Origin: JAVBOW01 sp031551595
GTDB lineage: Bacteria > Bacteroidota > Bacteroidia > Bacteroidales > Rikenellaceae
Reading direction: 5' to 3'
DNA length: 24,857 nt
Assembly (NCBI GenBank): GCA_031551595.1
Contig: JAVBNK010000163.1
Coordinates: 1 to 24,857 of the forward strand
In this document: one piece after another, positions 1 through 5,568 of the stretch
How positions within the stretch are numbered: position 1 is the first letter of the stretch
How the letters are laid out: the number at the start of each line of letters is the position of its first letter
The notes under the pieces: generated by a model
Told to the model about the DNA's origin: nothing
Seen by the model: the letters and a program-made list of their open reading frames with translations, nothing else
The model's database searches: none
Translations under genes and position numbers: made by a program

Positions 1-237
1 ATCTGCGCTGCCGTGAAGGCCGCCTCGGAGGGCGAACTCAAAGGCATCCTGGGCTATACGGAAGACGAAGTGGTTTCGTCGGACTTCATCGGCGAAGCGC
101 GCACCTCAGTTTTCGACGCCAAAGCCGGCATTTCCCTGAACGACCACTTCGTGAAGGTCGTATCGTGGTACGACAACGAGTGGGGCTACTCGAACAAAGT
201 CGTCGAGTTGATCCAGTACATGGATACCGTAAAATAA
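1..237 (+). CDS. gap: Glyceraldehyde-3-phosphate dehydrogenase, C-terminal part (5' truncated by window)
   Basis: This is the last 78 codons of a type I phosphorylating GAPDH, the glycolytic enzyme that oxidises glyceraldehyde-3-phosphate with NAD and phosphate. The open frame runs in from the window edge, so the true start lies upstream. The end of the catalytic domain is recognisable: LGYTEDEVVSSDF, then SIFDA-like TSVFDAKAGISL, then the near-invariant WYDNEWGYSNKVVEL close to the C-terminus. The catalytic cysteine and NAD-binding domain are outside the window. A strong intrinsic terminator 25 bases after the stop shows this is the end of its transcript. Family identity is certain; the lineage within GAPDH cannot be judged from this part. 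Confidence 0.95.
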   Translation: MCAAVKAASEGELKGILGYTEDEVVSSDFIGEARTSVFDAKAGISLNDHFVKVVSWYDNEWGYSNKVVELIQYMDTVK

Positions 238-261
238 TACGGTATATCTAAATTATAGTGA

Positions 262-292
262 AGCCGGACTCTTTGAAGGGTCCGGCTTTTTT
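262..292 (+). terminator. Intrinsic terminator of gap
   Basis: Perfect 8-bp stem AGCCGGAC (262-269) with GTCCGGCT (280-287), a 10-base loop, and a run of six T ending at 292. It lies 25 bases after the GAPDH stop codon. Confidence 0.9.
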
Positions 293-390
293 CTGCAACC
301 ATGTCAATGGTCGGTTTCCCTCATGCATCTTTATTTCACTTGCAGGTAGGACCTTGTAGAATTTGCGTCTGGAAATTGTGCAGGCCGCAG

Positions 391-484
391 GTGTTAAGAA
401 ACGGCGTTCGGTCAACGACCGTTAGGCACCATAGGTGACTAAAAGGGAGGCGCTCGCCGTTTAAGCCGTAGGACAAAAGTAAGT
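391..484 (+). repeat. Dispersed intergenic repeat, module B copy 1
   Basis: This stretch aligns along its length with 21292-21384. Shared blocks in order are GTTAA..AACGGCG, ACGA(C/A)CGT, a small hairpin, AC(T/G)AAAAGG, GCCGTTT(A/T)AGCCG and AGG.CA. The central hairpin is CACC-ATA-GGTG here and TGCC-TTAA-GGCA in the other copy, so pairing is kept while bases change. It lies between the gap terminator and the engB promoter. Function unknown. Confidence 0.6.
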
Positions 485-510
485 CGCCTGAAGGCGAAAA
501 AAATGACTGA
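472..510 (+). repeat. Dispersed hairpin repeat, module D copy 1 (upstream of engB)
   Basis: The stretch around hairpin TCGCC-tga-AGGCGA, with flanks ACAAAAGTAAG before and AAAAAAATGAC after, matches 21593-21635 (TCGCC-atc-AGGCGA with similar flanks). Stem bases are identical and the loop differs. The copy ends about 25 bases before the engB -33 box. The other copy sits directly before rnhA. Confidence 0.55.
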
Positions 511-536
511 TGAAACCGAACAATTCATGCGCCGGG

Positions 537-568
537 TTTGGCAGGGAAGGAATGGTTTCGTATTTTTG
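537..568 (+). promoter_or_regulatory. Promoter of engB (Bacteroidota -33/-7 type)
   Basis: TTTG at 537-540, a 20-base spacer, then TATTTTTG at 561-568 (consensus TAnnTTTG). Transcription should begin around 572-575, which excludes the ATG codons at 510 and 552 and supports the start at 588. Confidence 0.8.
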
Positions 569-587
569 TGGCCGTGAAATTCCATCC

Positions 588-1184
588 ATGATCCTCTCGT
601 CGGCCATATTCCAGTGCAGCAGCGCCAAAATGAGCCAGGTCCCCGAAGACCTGCCCGAATTCGCATTCATCGGGCGCAGCAACGTCGGCAAGTCGTCGCT
701 GATCAACATGCTGACGGACAATAAGAACCTTGCGAAGGTATCCGCCACACCGGGCAAAACGCGCCTGATCAACCATTTCCGCATCAACAACGCCTGGTAC
801 CTGGTCGACCTGCCGGGCTACGGCTACGCCCGCACGTCGAAATCCGCCCGCGAAGAGTTCTCCAAACTTATCCGGGATTACATCTCGCACAGCAAGCAGA
901 TGCAAATGCTGTTCGTGCTGGTCGACTCGCGCCTCGAACCCCAGAAAATAGACGTGCAGTTCATCAACATGCTGGGCGAAAAGGGCGTACCGTTCGCGAT
1001 CATCTTCACCAAATGCGATAAGATTTCGTCCGGGGTGCGCGACTCGAACCTGGCGCGCTACCGCCGTACGCTGCGCGAAACCTGGGAAGAACTCCCCGCC
1101 ATGTTCGCCTCCTCCTCGGAAAAAAAACAGGGCCGCGACGAAATCCTCGGATTTATAGGACAATGCCTCCCGGCACAGGGATGA
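588..1184 (+). CDS. engB: Ribosome biogenesis GTPase EngB/YihA/YsxC
   Basis: EngB is a cytoplasmic TRAFAC-class GTPase needed for assembly of the large ribosomal subunit. The 198-residue product fits the usual length near 200. GTPase motifs are complete: P-loop GRSNVGKSS at residues 29-37, switch I with SATPGKT around 52-58, DLPGYG at 74-79, TKCD at 141-144 and a G5-like ASSS near 174. The frame is open further upstream to 510, but the start at 588 is preferred because a good promoter ends at 568 and because MILSSAIF matches the normal beginning of the family. No Shine-Dalgarno is obvious. Its neighbours gap and prs are separated by gaps over 200 bases, so it is probably transcribed alone. 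Confidence 0.93.
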   Translation: MILSSAIFQCSSAKMSQVPEDLPEFAFIGRSNVGKSSLINMLTDNKNLAKVSATPGKTRLINHFRINNAWYLVDLPGYGYARTSKSAREEFSKLIRDYISHSKQMQMLFVLVDSRLEPQKIDVQFINMLGEKGVPFAIIFTKCDKISSGVRDSNLARYRRTLRETWEELPAMFASSSEKKQGRDEILGFIGQCLPAQG

Positions 1185-1242
1185 CAGGGTGACGCTTTAA
1201 CGCGGTTTCGCAAAGCCATTGTTACCCCCCCCATACCTTTCT

Positions 1243-1286
1243 CCCCCTCCCCAGGGGCAGGCCGGGCAAACGGGCTTTCGGCGCGT
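1243..1286 (+). repeat. Possible degenerate copy of the pyrimidine-rich core of repeat A
   Basis: The order CCCCTCCC, two bases, GGGGC(A/G)GGC, then GCAAAC.GGCTTTC resembles 7505-7553 of repeat A. The match is short and in low-complexity C-rich DNA, so it may be chance. The rest of the 240-base gap between engB and prs shows nothing I can assign except a TATTTTTG (-7-like) box at 1389-1396 without a good -33 box. Confidence 0.3.
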
Positions 1287-1424
1287 TCGCGGATAAGGTC
1301 GGGGATTTCTTCGACGAAACCCGCGTTATCTTTAGATAAATGTTCATAACTTTCCGCCGCAGGATGAATATCGTCCGCTTTAAAAATTTATTTTTGCGCT
1401 GGGAAATACGTAAAAACATCATAC

Positions 1425-2366
1425 ATGGGCTCACACAAACTTAAATTCTTCGCCGGCCGCCAGTCGCGGTACCTCGCGGAAAAGATCATGCGCAGCTACG
1501 GCGCAACCCTCGGCGAAAGCTCCGTGCTGGAATTCAGCGACGGCGAATTCCAACCCTCCTACGAGGAGAGCGTCCGCGGGTGCACCGTCTGCATCATCCA
1601 GTCCACCTACCCGCCTTCGGACAACTTGATGGAACTGCTGATGATGATCGACGCCGCCAAACGCGCCTCGGCCCACCGTGTGATCGCCGTGATCCCCTAC
1701 TTCGGCTGGGCCCGTCAGGACCGCAAGGACCGTCCGCGCTGCTCGATCGGCGCCAAGCTGGTCGCCAACATGCTGCGTGCGGCGGGCGTGGACCGCGTGA
1801 TGACCATGGACCTGCACGCCGACCAGATCCAGGGATTTTTCGACGTGCCTGTCGACCACCTCTACGCCAGCGGGCTGTTCATTCCCTACCTGAAATCGCT
1901 CTCGATCGAGCACCTCTCGATCGCAGCCCCCGATATGGGCGGCGCCAAACGCGCCAACGCCTACTCGCAGTACCTGAACGCCCCGATGATCATCAGCCAC
2001 AAGCAGCGTGAAAAACCGGGCGTGGTGGGTTCGATGACCGCCATCGGCGATGTCGAAGGCCGCAACATCCTGATCCTGGATGATATGATCGACACGGCCG
2101 GCACCATCACCATGGCCGCCAACATGCTGATGGACAAGGGTGCGCTGAGCGTGCGTGCCGTGGCGAGCCACCCGGTGCTCTCGGGCCCGGCCTATGAGCG
2201 CATCCGCGACAGCAAGCTCTGCGAAGTGATCGTAACGGACACTATTCCCCTGCGCGAGGACAAGGACACCTCGAAATTCACGGTACTGAGCGTGGCCGAC
2301 CTTTTCGCCGACGTGACCGAGCGCGTCTACAACTACAAAGAGATCAGTTCGCGCTTCATCTTTTAA
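1425..2366 (+). CDS. prs: Ribose-phosphate pyrophosphokinase (PRPP synthetase)
   Basis: Makes 5-phosphoribosyl 1-diphosphate from ribose-5-phosphate and ATP, the precursor for purines, pyrimidines, histidine, tryptophan and NAD. The 313 residues match the class I enzyme (about 310-320). Visible signatures are YFGWARQDRK around 92-101 (ATP contact), DLHADQIQGFF at 129-139 (Mg/ATP-binding region), DMGGAKRANAY around 170-180 (flexible loop) and the PRPP loop LILDDMIDTAGT at 216-227. The ATG at 1425 is followed by a short lysine-rich lead into FFAGRQSRYLA, the normal N-terminus. A -7-like TATTTTTG at 1389-1396 would give a leader of about 25 bases, although no clear -33 box accompanies it. No convincing terminator is visible before the tRNA promoter. 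Confidence 0.95.
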   Translation: MGSHKLKFFAGRQSRYLAEKIMRSYGATLGESSVLEFSDGEFQPSYEESVRGCTVCIIQSTYPPSDNLMELLMMIDAAKRASAHRVIAVIPYFGWARQDRKDRPRCSIGAKLVANMLRAAGVDRVMTMDLHADQIQGFFDVPVDHLYASGLFIPYLKSLSIEHLSIAAPDMGGAKRANAYSQYLNAPMIISHKQREKPGVVGSMTAIGDVEGRNILILDDMIDTAGTITMAANMLMDKGALSVRAVASHPVLSGPAYERIRDSKLCEVIVTDTIPLREDKDTSKFTVLSVADLFADVTERVYNYKEISSRFIF

Positions 2367-2417
2367 GTCCGCGCAGGAGATATCCGCCTTTGTGTGCGAA
2401 TAAAAACCACAGGAGGG

Positions 2418-2449
2418 TTTGGTGGATAATTAAAAAAATCCTACATTTG
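2418..2449 (+). promoter_or_regulatory. Promoter of tRNA-Ser
   Basis: TTTG at 2418-2421, a 20-base spacer and TACATTTG at 2442-2449, an exact match to the Bacteroidota consensus. It lies 50 bases before the mature tRNA 5' end. Confidence 0.8.
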
Positions 2450-2498
2450 CAGACCCGTCACGAAATTAGTTTTTTTGCGACGTCAGCCAATAAGGTCC

Positions 2499-2587
2499 GG
2501 TGAGGTGGGTGAGTGGCTGAAACCAACAGTTTGCTAAACTGTCGTACTGGGTAACTGGTACCGGGGGTTCGAATCCCCCCCTCACCG
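2499..2587 (+). tRNA. tRNA-Ser(GCT)
   Basis: An 89-base class II tRNA. Acceptor stem GGTGAGG (2499-2505) pairs with CCTCACC (2580-2586), with discriminator G at 2587. The anticodon arm is ACAGT-TTGCTAA-ACTGT (2526-2542) with anticodon GCT at 2533-2535, reading AGC/AGU. A long variable arm follows, then a T arm with GTTCGAAT. The next bases are CCG, so the CCA end is not encoded. A consensus promoter lies upstream and an intrinsic terminator downstream, so it is a single-gene transcript. The decayed integrase about 390 bases downstream suggests this tRNA may once have served as an integration site (inference). Confidence 0.95.
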
Positions 2588-2612
2588 CCGGGAAATATGC
2601 AATATTGAGAAA

Positions 2613-2646
2613 AACCGTGAAAATCAACCGATTTCACGGTTTTTTG
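2613..2646 (+). terminator. Intrinsic terminator of tRNA-Ser
   Basis: 10-bp stem AACCGTGAAA (2613-2622) with TTTCACGGTT (2632-2641), a 9-base loop and a T run to 2645. It lies 26 bases past the tRNA. Confidence 0.85.
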
Positions 2647-2696
2647 TTTTGGGTCGGATAGCAATAACAAGCATTTTTGCGCACTTGGGAGGTACA

Positions 2697-2739
2697 AAAT
2701 CGGTGACACTTTGGTTTGCCGAGAAAGTGTCACCGATTT
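2697..2739. repeat. Perfect 16-bp inverted repeat
   Basis: AAATCGGTGACACTTT (2697-2712) and its exact complement AAAGTGTCACCGATTT (2724-2739) are separated by 11 bases. Only GTTTTCC follows, so it is at best a weak terminator. It lies between the tRNA terminator and the decayed island and could be a mobile-element end, a protein-binding dyad or a second terminator. Confidence 0.75.
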
Positions 2740-2973
2740 GTTTTCCGAAGTTTCTTTTGCGCCGTTTTGCAGCGGATTGCGTAGGCATCTGCTAATGAAT
2801 TTGTTACAAATCGATTTTTTTTCGAAGCAATTCAACGCAGACTGACGAAAAAGAAAACCTGAAAGTTCGCATTTGATTTGCTCCGTTTTTCAGCGATTTG
2901 CGCAGAAAAATATTTCTTGCGGCGCATTTCTTCATTTTGCGTAGCTCTTTAGTCATCGTGTTGTGTAATTTCA

Positions 2974-3189
2974 TCAGGTGTTGGCGGTCGTTTGATCATC
3001 TTTTGGCAAGGCATAACGATTACCTATTTTCTCTTCCAAAATTTTCATGTCATTCCCGACTTGAGCCAGCGTCACATCAACGAACTCCTGGGCGGATACG
3101 GCAGGCCGCTACCCCATCATCCGGCTGATGGTTTCAATGGGCATACCATGGGGCAACATCACCTGCGTTACAAAACCCTCCGCAAGGGT
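2974..3189 (-). pseudogene. Tyrosine recombinase/integrase, C-terminal fragment
   Basis: On the minus strand a frame of 72 codons with one internal TAG reads FVTQVMLPHGMPIETISRMMG, stop, then SAQEFVDVTLAQVGNDMK and LEEKIGNRYALPK to a TGA at 2974-2976. The first part matches the segment of Bacteroidota phage-type integrases just before the conserved GH (usual form VTL..GVPIETVSKMLGH). The second matches the tail after the catalytic tyrosine (QIYA.VT...V..DM). The GH and tyrosine region itself is lost. No catalytic residues remain, so it cannot be active. The island is visibly less GC-rich than the flanking genes. A short purine tandem (GGGAAGGACGAA twice, 3199-3227) marks the junction with the AraC fragment. 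Identity is by eye only. Confidence 0.6.
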
Positions 3190-3230
3190 CGGTGAAGAAA
3201 GGGAAGGACGAAGGAAGGGAAGGACGAAAG

Positions 3231-3564
3231 GTAGTCCATCAACTCTTCCCCGAAACTCGTACCGTACGATTCCGTCCCTGCCGTTTTTTCCATCGTATGG
3301 ATCTGCCAGGGGGTTGCGAACAACAGCTGGCCGTCCGCGACGGTCTAGTCCCGGAAATCGACCATATGCTTTGACCCGCCCTTAATAACCACCATCAGGG
3401 AATAGAACCCCTGCCGCACGGGTTCATTCAATCCCCTGACGATTTCTTCGCTGAAAGGCGTATCATTCGGCAAGCGTACCATAACAGGCAACGCCTTATG
3501 CTGCCTTATGCTGCCTGATACGATCCAAGATGGCTTTCTTTTTTAATCCTCAAAGGGAGGTCAT
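3231..3564 (-). pseudogene. AraC-type transcriptional regulator, broken N-terminal part
   Basis: Reading from the ATG at 3564 gives MTSL, stop, GLKKKAILDRIRQHKA, a frameshift, LPVMVRLPNDTPFSEEIV, GLNEPVRQGFYSLMVVI, KGGSKHMVDFRD, stop (TAG at 3345-3347), TVADGQLLFATPWQIHTM and SFGEELMDY. This is the cupin-like sensor half of Bacteroidota AraC regulators (FYSL...G...H.VDF...V..GQL.F..P.Q.H). The frameshift coincides with a 10-bp tandem duplication at 3494-3513; removing one copy restores the frame. No helix-turn-helix half is present. Its ATG overlaps the stop of the nitroreductase remnant (ATGA), so the two once formed an operon. At least three disabling lesions make it a clear pseudogene. Confidence 0.7.
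3494..3513. repeat. 10-bp tandem duplication causing a frameshift
   Basis: CCTTATGCTG occurs twice in direct succession (3494-3503 and 3504-3513). Deleting one copy joins the two halves of the AraC-like reading frame, so the duplication is a likely inactivating event. Confidence 0.85.
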
Positions 3565-3836
3565 TTCATTCGTGTCACAAAGTTTTCAACGTCAAACTCT
3601 TTAGTCTTTTCCGCATTGTTTTTGGCATAACCTGCAATGCATCCGTCCAACGCATAGTCGCCTTTTTTCCGGGTTAAGTAATTTCAAAAATGTTCTGTCG
3701 CCCCGCCATAAGGCGCATAAACGGCAGACGCTATAATGTTCATCATATCTCCTTCCGGAGGAATTCCTTTCGAAAAATTCCGGGTTGACCTGCGGCTTTT
3801 AACGATTTGTTCCAATGATTGACTACTGCCTGTCAT
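3561..3836 (-). pseudogene. Nitroreductase-family protein, internally deleted
   Basis: A 92-codon minus-strand frame from ATG 3836 (or GTG 3839). The start SLEQIVKSRRSTRNFS, then IASAVYAPYGGAT, is the classic N-terminus of FMN-dependent nitroreductases (IxxRRSxRxF; A..APSG). After an in-frame TGA at 3684-3686 it resumes as NYLTRKKGDYALDGCIAGYAK and ends KTKEFDVENFVTRMK. The second part resembles the extreme C-terminus of the family (LGL..GDY.ldGc..GYP). The intact protein is about 170-200 residues, so roughly half, the middle, is missing. The gene would not make a functional flavoprotein. A -7-like box lies just upstream at 3853-3860, and the stop overlaps the AraC remnant's ATG. Confidence 0.7.
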
Positions 3837-3852
3837 CACTATGATTTGTCCG

Positions 3853-3860
3853 CAAATTTA
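3853..3860 (-). promoter_or_regulatory. Relict -7 promoter box of the nitroreductase remnant
   Basis: On the minus strand TAAATTTG matches TAnnTTTG, 16 bases before the ATG at 3836. No matching -33 box is visible at the expected spacing. Confidence 0.4.
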
Positions 3861-3894
3861 TGTTTCAAATTCAGGATATAAAGAATTTAGGGGT

Positions 3895-4213
3895 TTAGTT
3901 CGCAATTATTCGGACCATTTTCCCATTTTGGATGACGGCCATGCCGTGGCGGTCGTCGGAGGCACCGGAAGCCAGGTGTAGAGGATTGCGGAGTGTCCGT
4001 TTTTGCATGACGGCGGGCATGTGGACGAAGCGGAGGTTGCCCGGGACGCTGATCGGGGTGTAGGGGCCGTCCCGGACCGTGAACTCCATCGGCCGCGGGC
4101 CTCTTGCGCAAGACAGGACCATTTCCGGGGATGTCGTCCACAACGTGTTTCTGCGTCATTGGGGAAACACGGCAGATGCCGGGCTGGCGACCGTAAAAAT
4201 CCCATCCGTCCAA
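3895..4213 (-). pseudogene. Unidentified decayed coding stretch
   Basis: I do not recognise this family. The minus strand has coding-like, GC-ending codons in two successive frames. The first reads LRTALDGWDFYGRQPGICR and VSPMTQKHVV. After an apparent frameshift near 4140 it continues as PMEFTVRDGPYTPISVPGN, LRFVHMPAVMQKRTLRN and ends RHGMAVIQNGKMVRIIAN at 3895. This could be the C-terminal part of a protein lost from the same decayed island, or chance open frames in GC-rich DNA. The plus-strand frames here are also open and equally unassigned. From 4214 to 4499 I see nothing supportable. Confidence 0.3.
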
Positions 4214-4499
4214 CGCCGTGCGCAACCGATCGTTTAACTACCCTCGCAGCCTCCACACCCGGAACCCCTGCCGGCAACAGGTACCGACCAAAGAAAGGGC
4301 GGTCACAAAATGGCTTGCGTGGGAATATTTCGTCAAATCGGATCCCGGGGAATTTCTCGGAGAAGCCATCGCCAAACTGCCGGAACGACAGCGAAAAATA
4401 TCCGCCACGCGCCGTTTCCCCGCGGCGCTTTCGACCGGAAGCCGGGCCGTGCGCGGACGACAGCCCCCGGCCTTCGCCACGGATCTTCCGCCGGATATA

Positions 4500-4533
4500 C
4501 AAAAAAATCCCGCAGGCTGTCGTCCTGCGGGAT
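4500..4533 (-). terminator. Intrinsic terminator of rplU-rpmA
   Basis: On the minus strand the 10-bp stem ATCCCGCAGG/CCTGCGGGAT (4524-4533 with 4507-4516) has a 7-base loop and is followed by seven T (4507 down to 4501). It lies 23 bases past the rpmA stop. Confidence 0.9.
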
Positions 4534-4556
4534 CTGATTATGGCGCCGGCCGTAAC

Positions 4557-4820
4557 CTATGCTTCGGTTACCGGGGCGATGCTTACATAGGATTTACCGC
4601 AGGCCTTGCGGGTGAATACCACCGTGCCGTCGGTAAGGGCGAACAAGGTATGGTCCTTGCCGATGCCTACGTTCTGGCCGGGATTGTGCACCGTGCCGCG
4701 CTGACGGACCAGGATATTGCCCGCCTTAGCGGATTGACCGCCGAAGAGTTTAACGCCAAGCCGTTTGCTTTCCGATTCGCGGCCGTTCTTGGAACTGCCG
4801 ACTCCTTTTTTGTGTGCCAT
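4557..4820 (-). CDS. rpmA: 50S ribosomal protein L27
   Basis: L27 is a large-subunit protein whose N-terminal tail reaches the peptidyl-transferase centre. The 87-residue product starts directly with MAHKKGVGSSKNGRESESKR, so it lacks the cleaved N-terminal extension found in Firmicutes. It continues with the conserved GVKLFGGQ, AGNILVRQRGT and VGIGKDHTLFAL. Length and all conserved blocks are normal. It begins 15 bases after rplU and ends before a strong terminator, the standard rplU-rpmA pair. Expression should depend on the rplU promoter. Confidence 0.98.
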   Translation of the reverse strand: MAHKKGVGSSKNGRESESKRLGVKLFGGQSAKAGNILVRQRGTVHNPGQNVGIGKDHTLFALTDGTVVFTRKACGKSYVSIAPVTEA

Positions 4821-4835
4821 TTGACCCTGAAGAAT

Positions 4836-5150
4836 TTAAGCGTTAACGATTTCGTCGATGACGATCTGGGTGAGGTACTGGCGGTGACCGTTCCTGACCT
4901 GATACCCTTTGCGGCGTTTTTTCTTGAAGACGATGACCTTGTCATCCTTCAGGTGCCGCAGGATCGTTGCGTTGACCGAGGCGCCTTTCACTACAGGTGC
5001 GCCAACTTTGACCTGACCGTCGTTGTCCGTGAGCAGGATTTGGTCGAAACTCAGCTTGGAACCTTCGTCCCCAGCCAGACGGTGAACATAGAGTTTTCGG
5101 CCCTTTTCAACTTTAAACTGTTGACCTGCGATTTCTACGATTGCGTACAT
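4836..5150 (-). CDS. rplU: 50S ribosomal protein L21
   Basis: L21 binds 23S rRNA and contacts L20 in the large subunit. The 104-residue product begins MYAIVEIAGQQFKVEKG, the standard N-terminus, and ends with FKKKRRKGYQVRNGHRQY followed by the hydrophobic tail. The frame is open 27 codons upstream, but the start at 5150 is fixed by homology and by a consensus promoter at 5180-5211, about 30 bases before the ATG. First gene of the rplU-rpmA operon, divergent from the DUF4286 gene. Confidence 0.98.
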   Translation of the reverse strand: MYAIVEIAGQQFKVEKGRKLYVHRLAGDEGSKLSFDQILLTDNDGQVKVGAPVVKGASVNATILRHLKDDKVIVFKKKRRKGYQVRNGHRQYLTQIVIDEIVNA

Positions 5151-5179
5151 TAAAAAATGTGTGTTTGCGAATTGGACTG

Positions 5180-5211
5180 CAAAGATAAATACTTTCCTCG
5201 GATAAACCAAA
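5180..5211 (-). promoter_or_regulatory. Promoter of rplU-rpmA
   Basis: On the minus strand TTTG (5211-5208), a 20-base spacer and TATCTTTG (5187-5180), an exact Bacteroidota consensus. The leader would be about 25 bases. Confidence 0.85.
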
Positions 5212-5224
5212 TCCATGCAACTTT

Positions 5225-5255
5225 TTTGCACCCACGGGATTTTTATATACTTTTA
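5225..5255 (+). promoter_or_regulatory. Possible promoter of the DUF4286/GH31 pair
   Basis: TTTG at 5225-5228, a 19-base spacer and TACTTTTA at 5248-5255, one mismatch from TAnnTTTG. It would place the RNA start within a few bases of the ATG at 5262, giving an almost leaderless transcript. Weak. Confidence 0.4.
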
Positions 5256-5261
5256 TACCCC

Positions 5262-5567
5262 ATGTACAGGCTCAACATCACTTTCATCGTCGCCCCGCGC
5301 GTGCAGGAGCAATGGCTCTCGCTGGTGGGCGGAAAATTCATCCCCGCGCTGCGTGAGCGCGGATACCACAAACTGGTCCTGAGCCGCGTGCTCTCGGCGC
5401 AGGCCGAAGACCACTTCACCTGGTCGCTGCTCATCGAGCTCGACTCGATGGACGGCTACCACGACATCACGGGCCCGGCGTGGGACCGGTACGCCGAAAT
5501 CGCCGGCCCGATGTTCGGCGAGGAGGTGATGCATTTTACGAGTTTACTCAAACAACACGACTGCTGA
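5262..5567 (+). CDS. DUF4286 family protein
   Basis: A 101-residue protein of a small family typical of Bacteroidota, of unknown function; members resemble ferredoxin-like alpha-beta folds (established only loosely). It begins MYRLNITFIVAPRVQEQWL and contains KLVLSRVLSAQ and FTWSLLIELDS, with a C-terminal EEVMHFTSLLKQHDC. No signal peptide or membrane segment, so cytoplasmic. The frame is open upstream to 5157, but that part overlaps the rplU promoter and lacks family similarity, so the start at 5262 is preferred. Only one base separates its stop from the next ATG, so the two genes are probably translationally coupled. Whether it serves the downstream glycosidase-like gene is unknown. Confidence 0.85.
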   Translation: MYRLNITFIVAPRVQEQWLSLVGGKFIPALRERGYHKLVLSRVLSAQAEDHFTWSLLIELDSMDGYHDITGPAWDRYAEIAGPMFGEEVMHFTSLLKQHDC

Positions 5568-5568
5568 G

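Noticed and set aside
2458..2835. 125-codon minus-strand open frame
   Set aside because: It is the antisense of tRNA-Ser plus low-complexity flank; the GGIRTPGT peptide is the well-known spurious translation of a tRNA complement.
3906..4502. 198-codon minus-strand open frame
   Set aside because: No family resemblance, overlaps the rpmA terminator, and shifts out of the best coding-like frame; kept only as a low-confidence decayed stretch.
4218..5153. 311-codon plus-strand open frame
   Set aside because: It lies antisense to rpmA and rplU, both certain genes, and has no similarity of its own.
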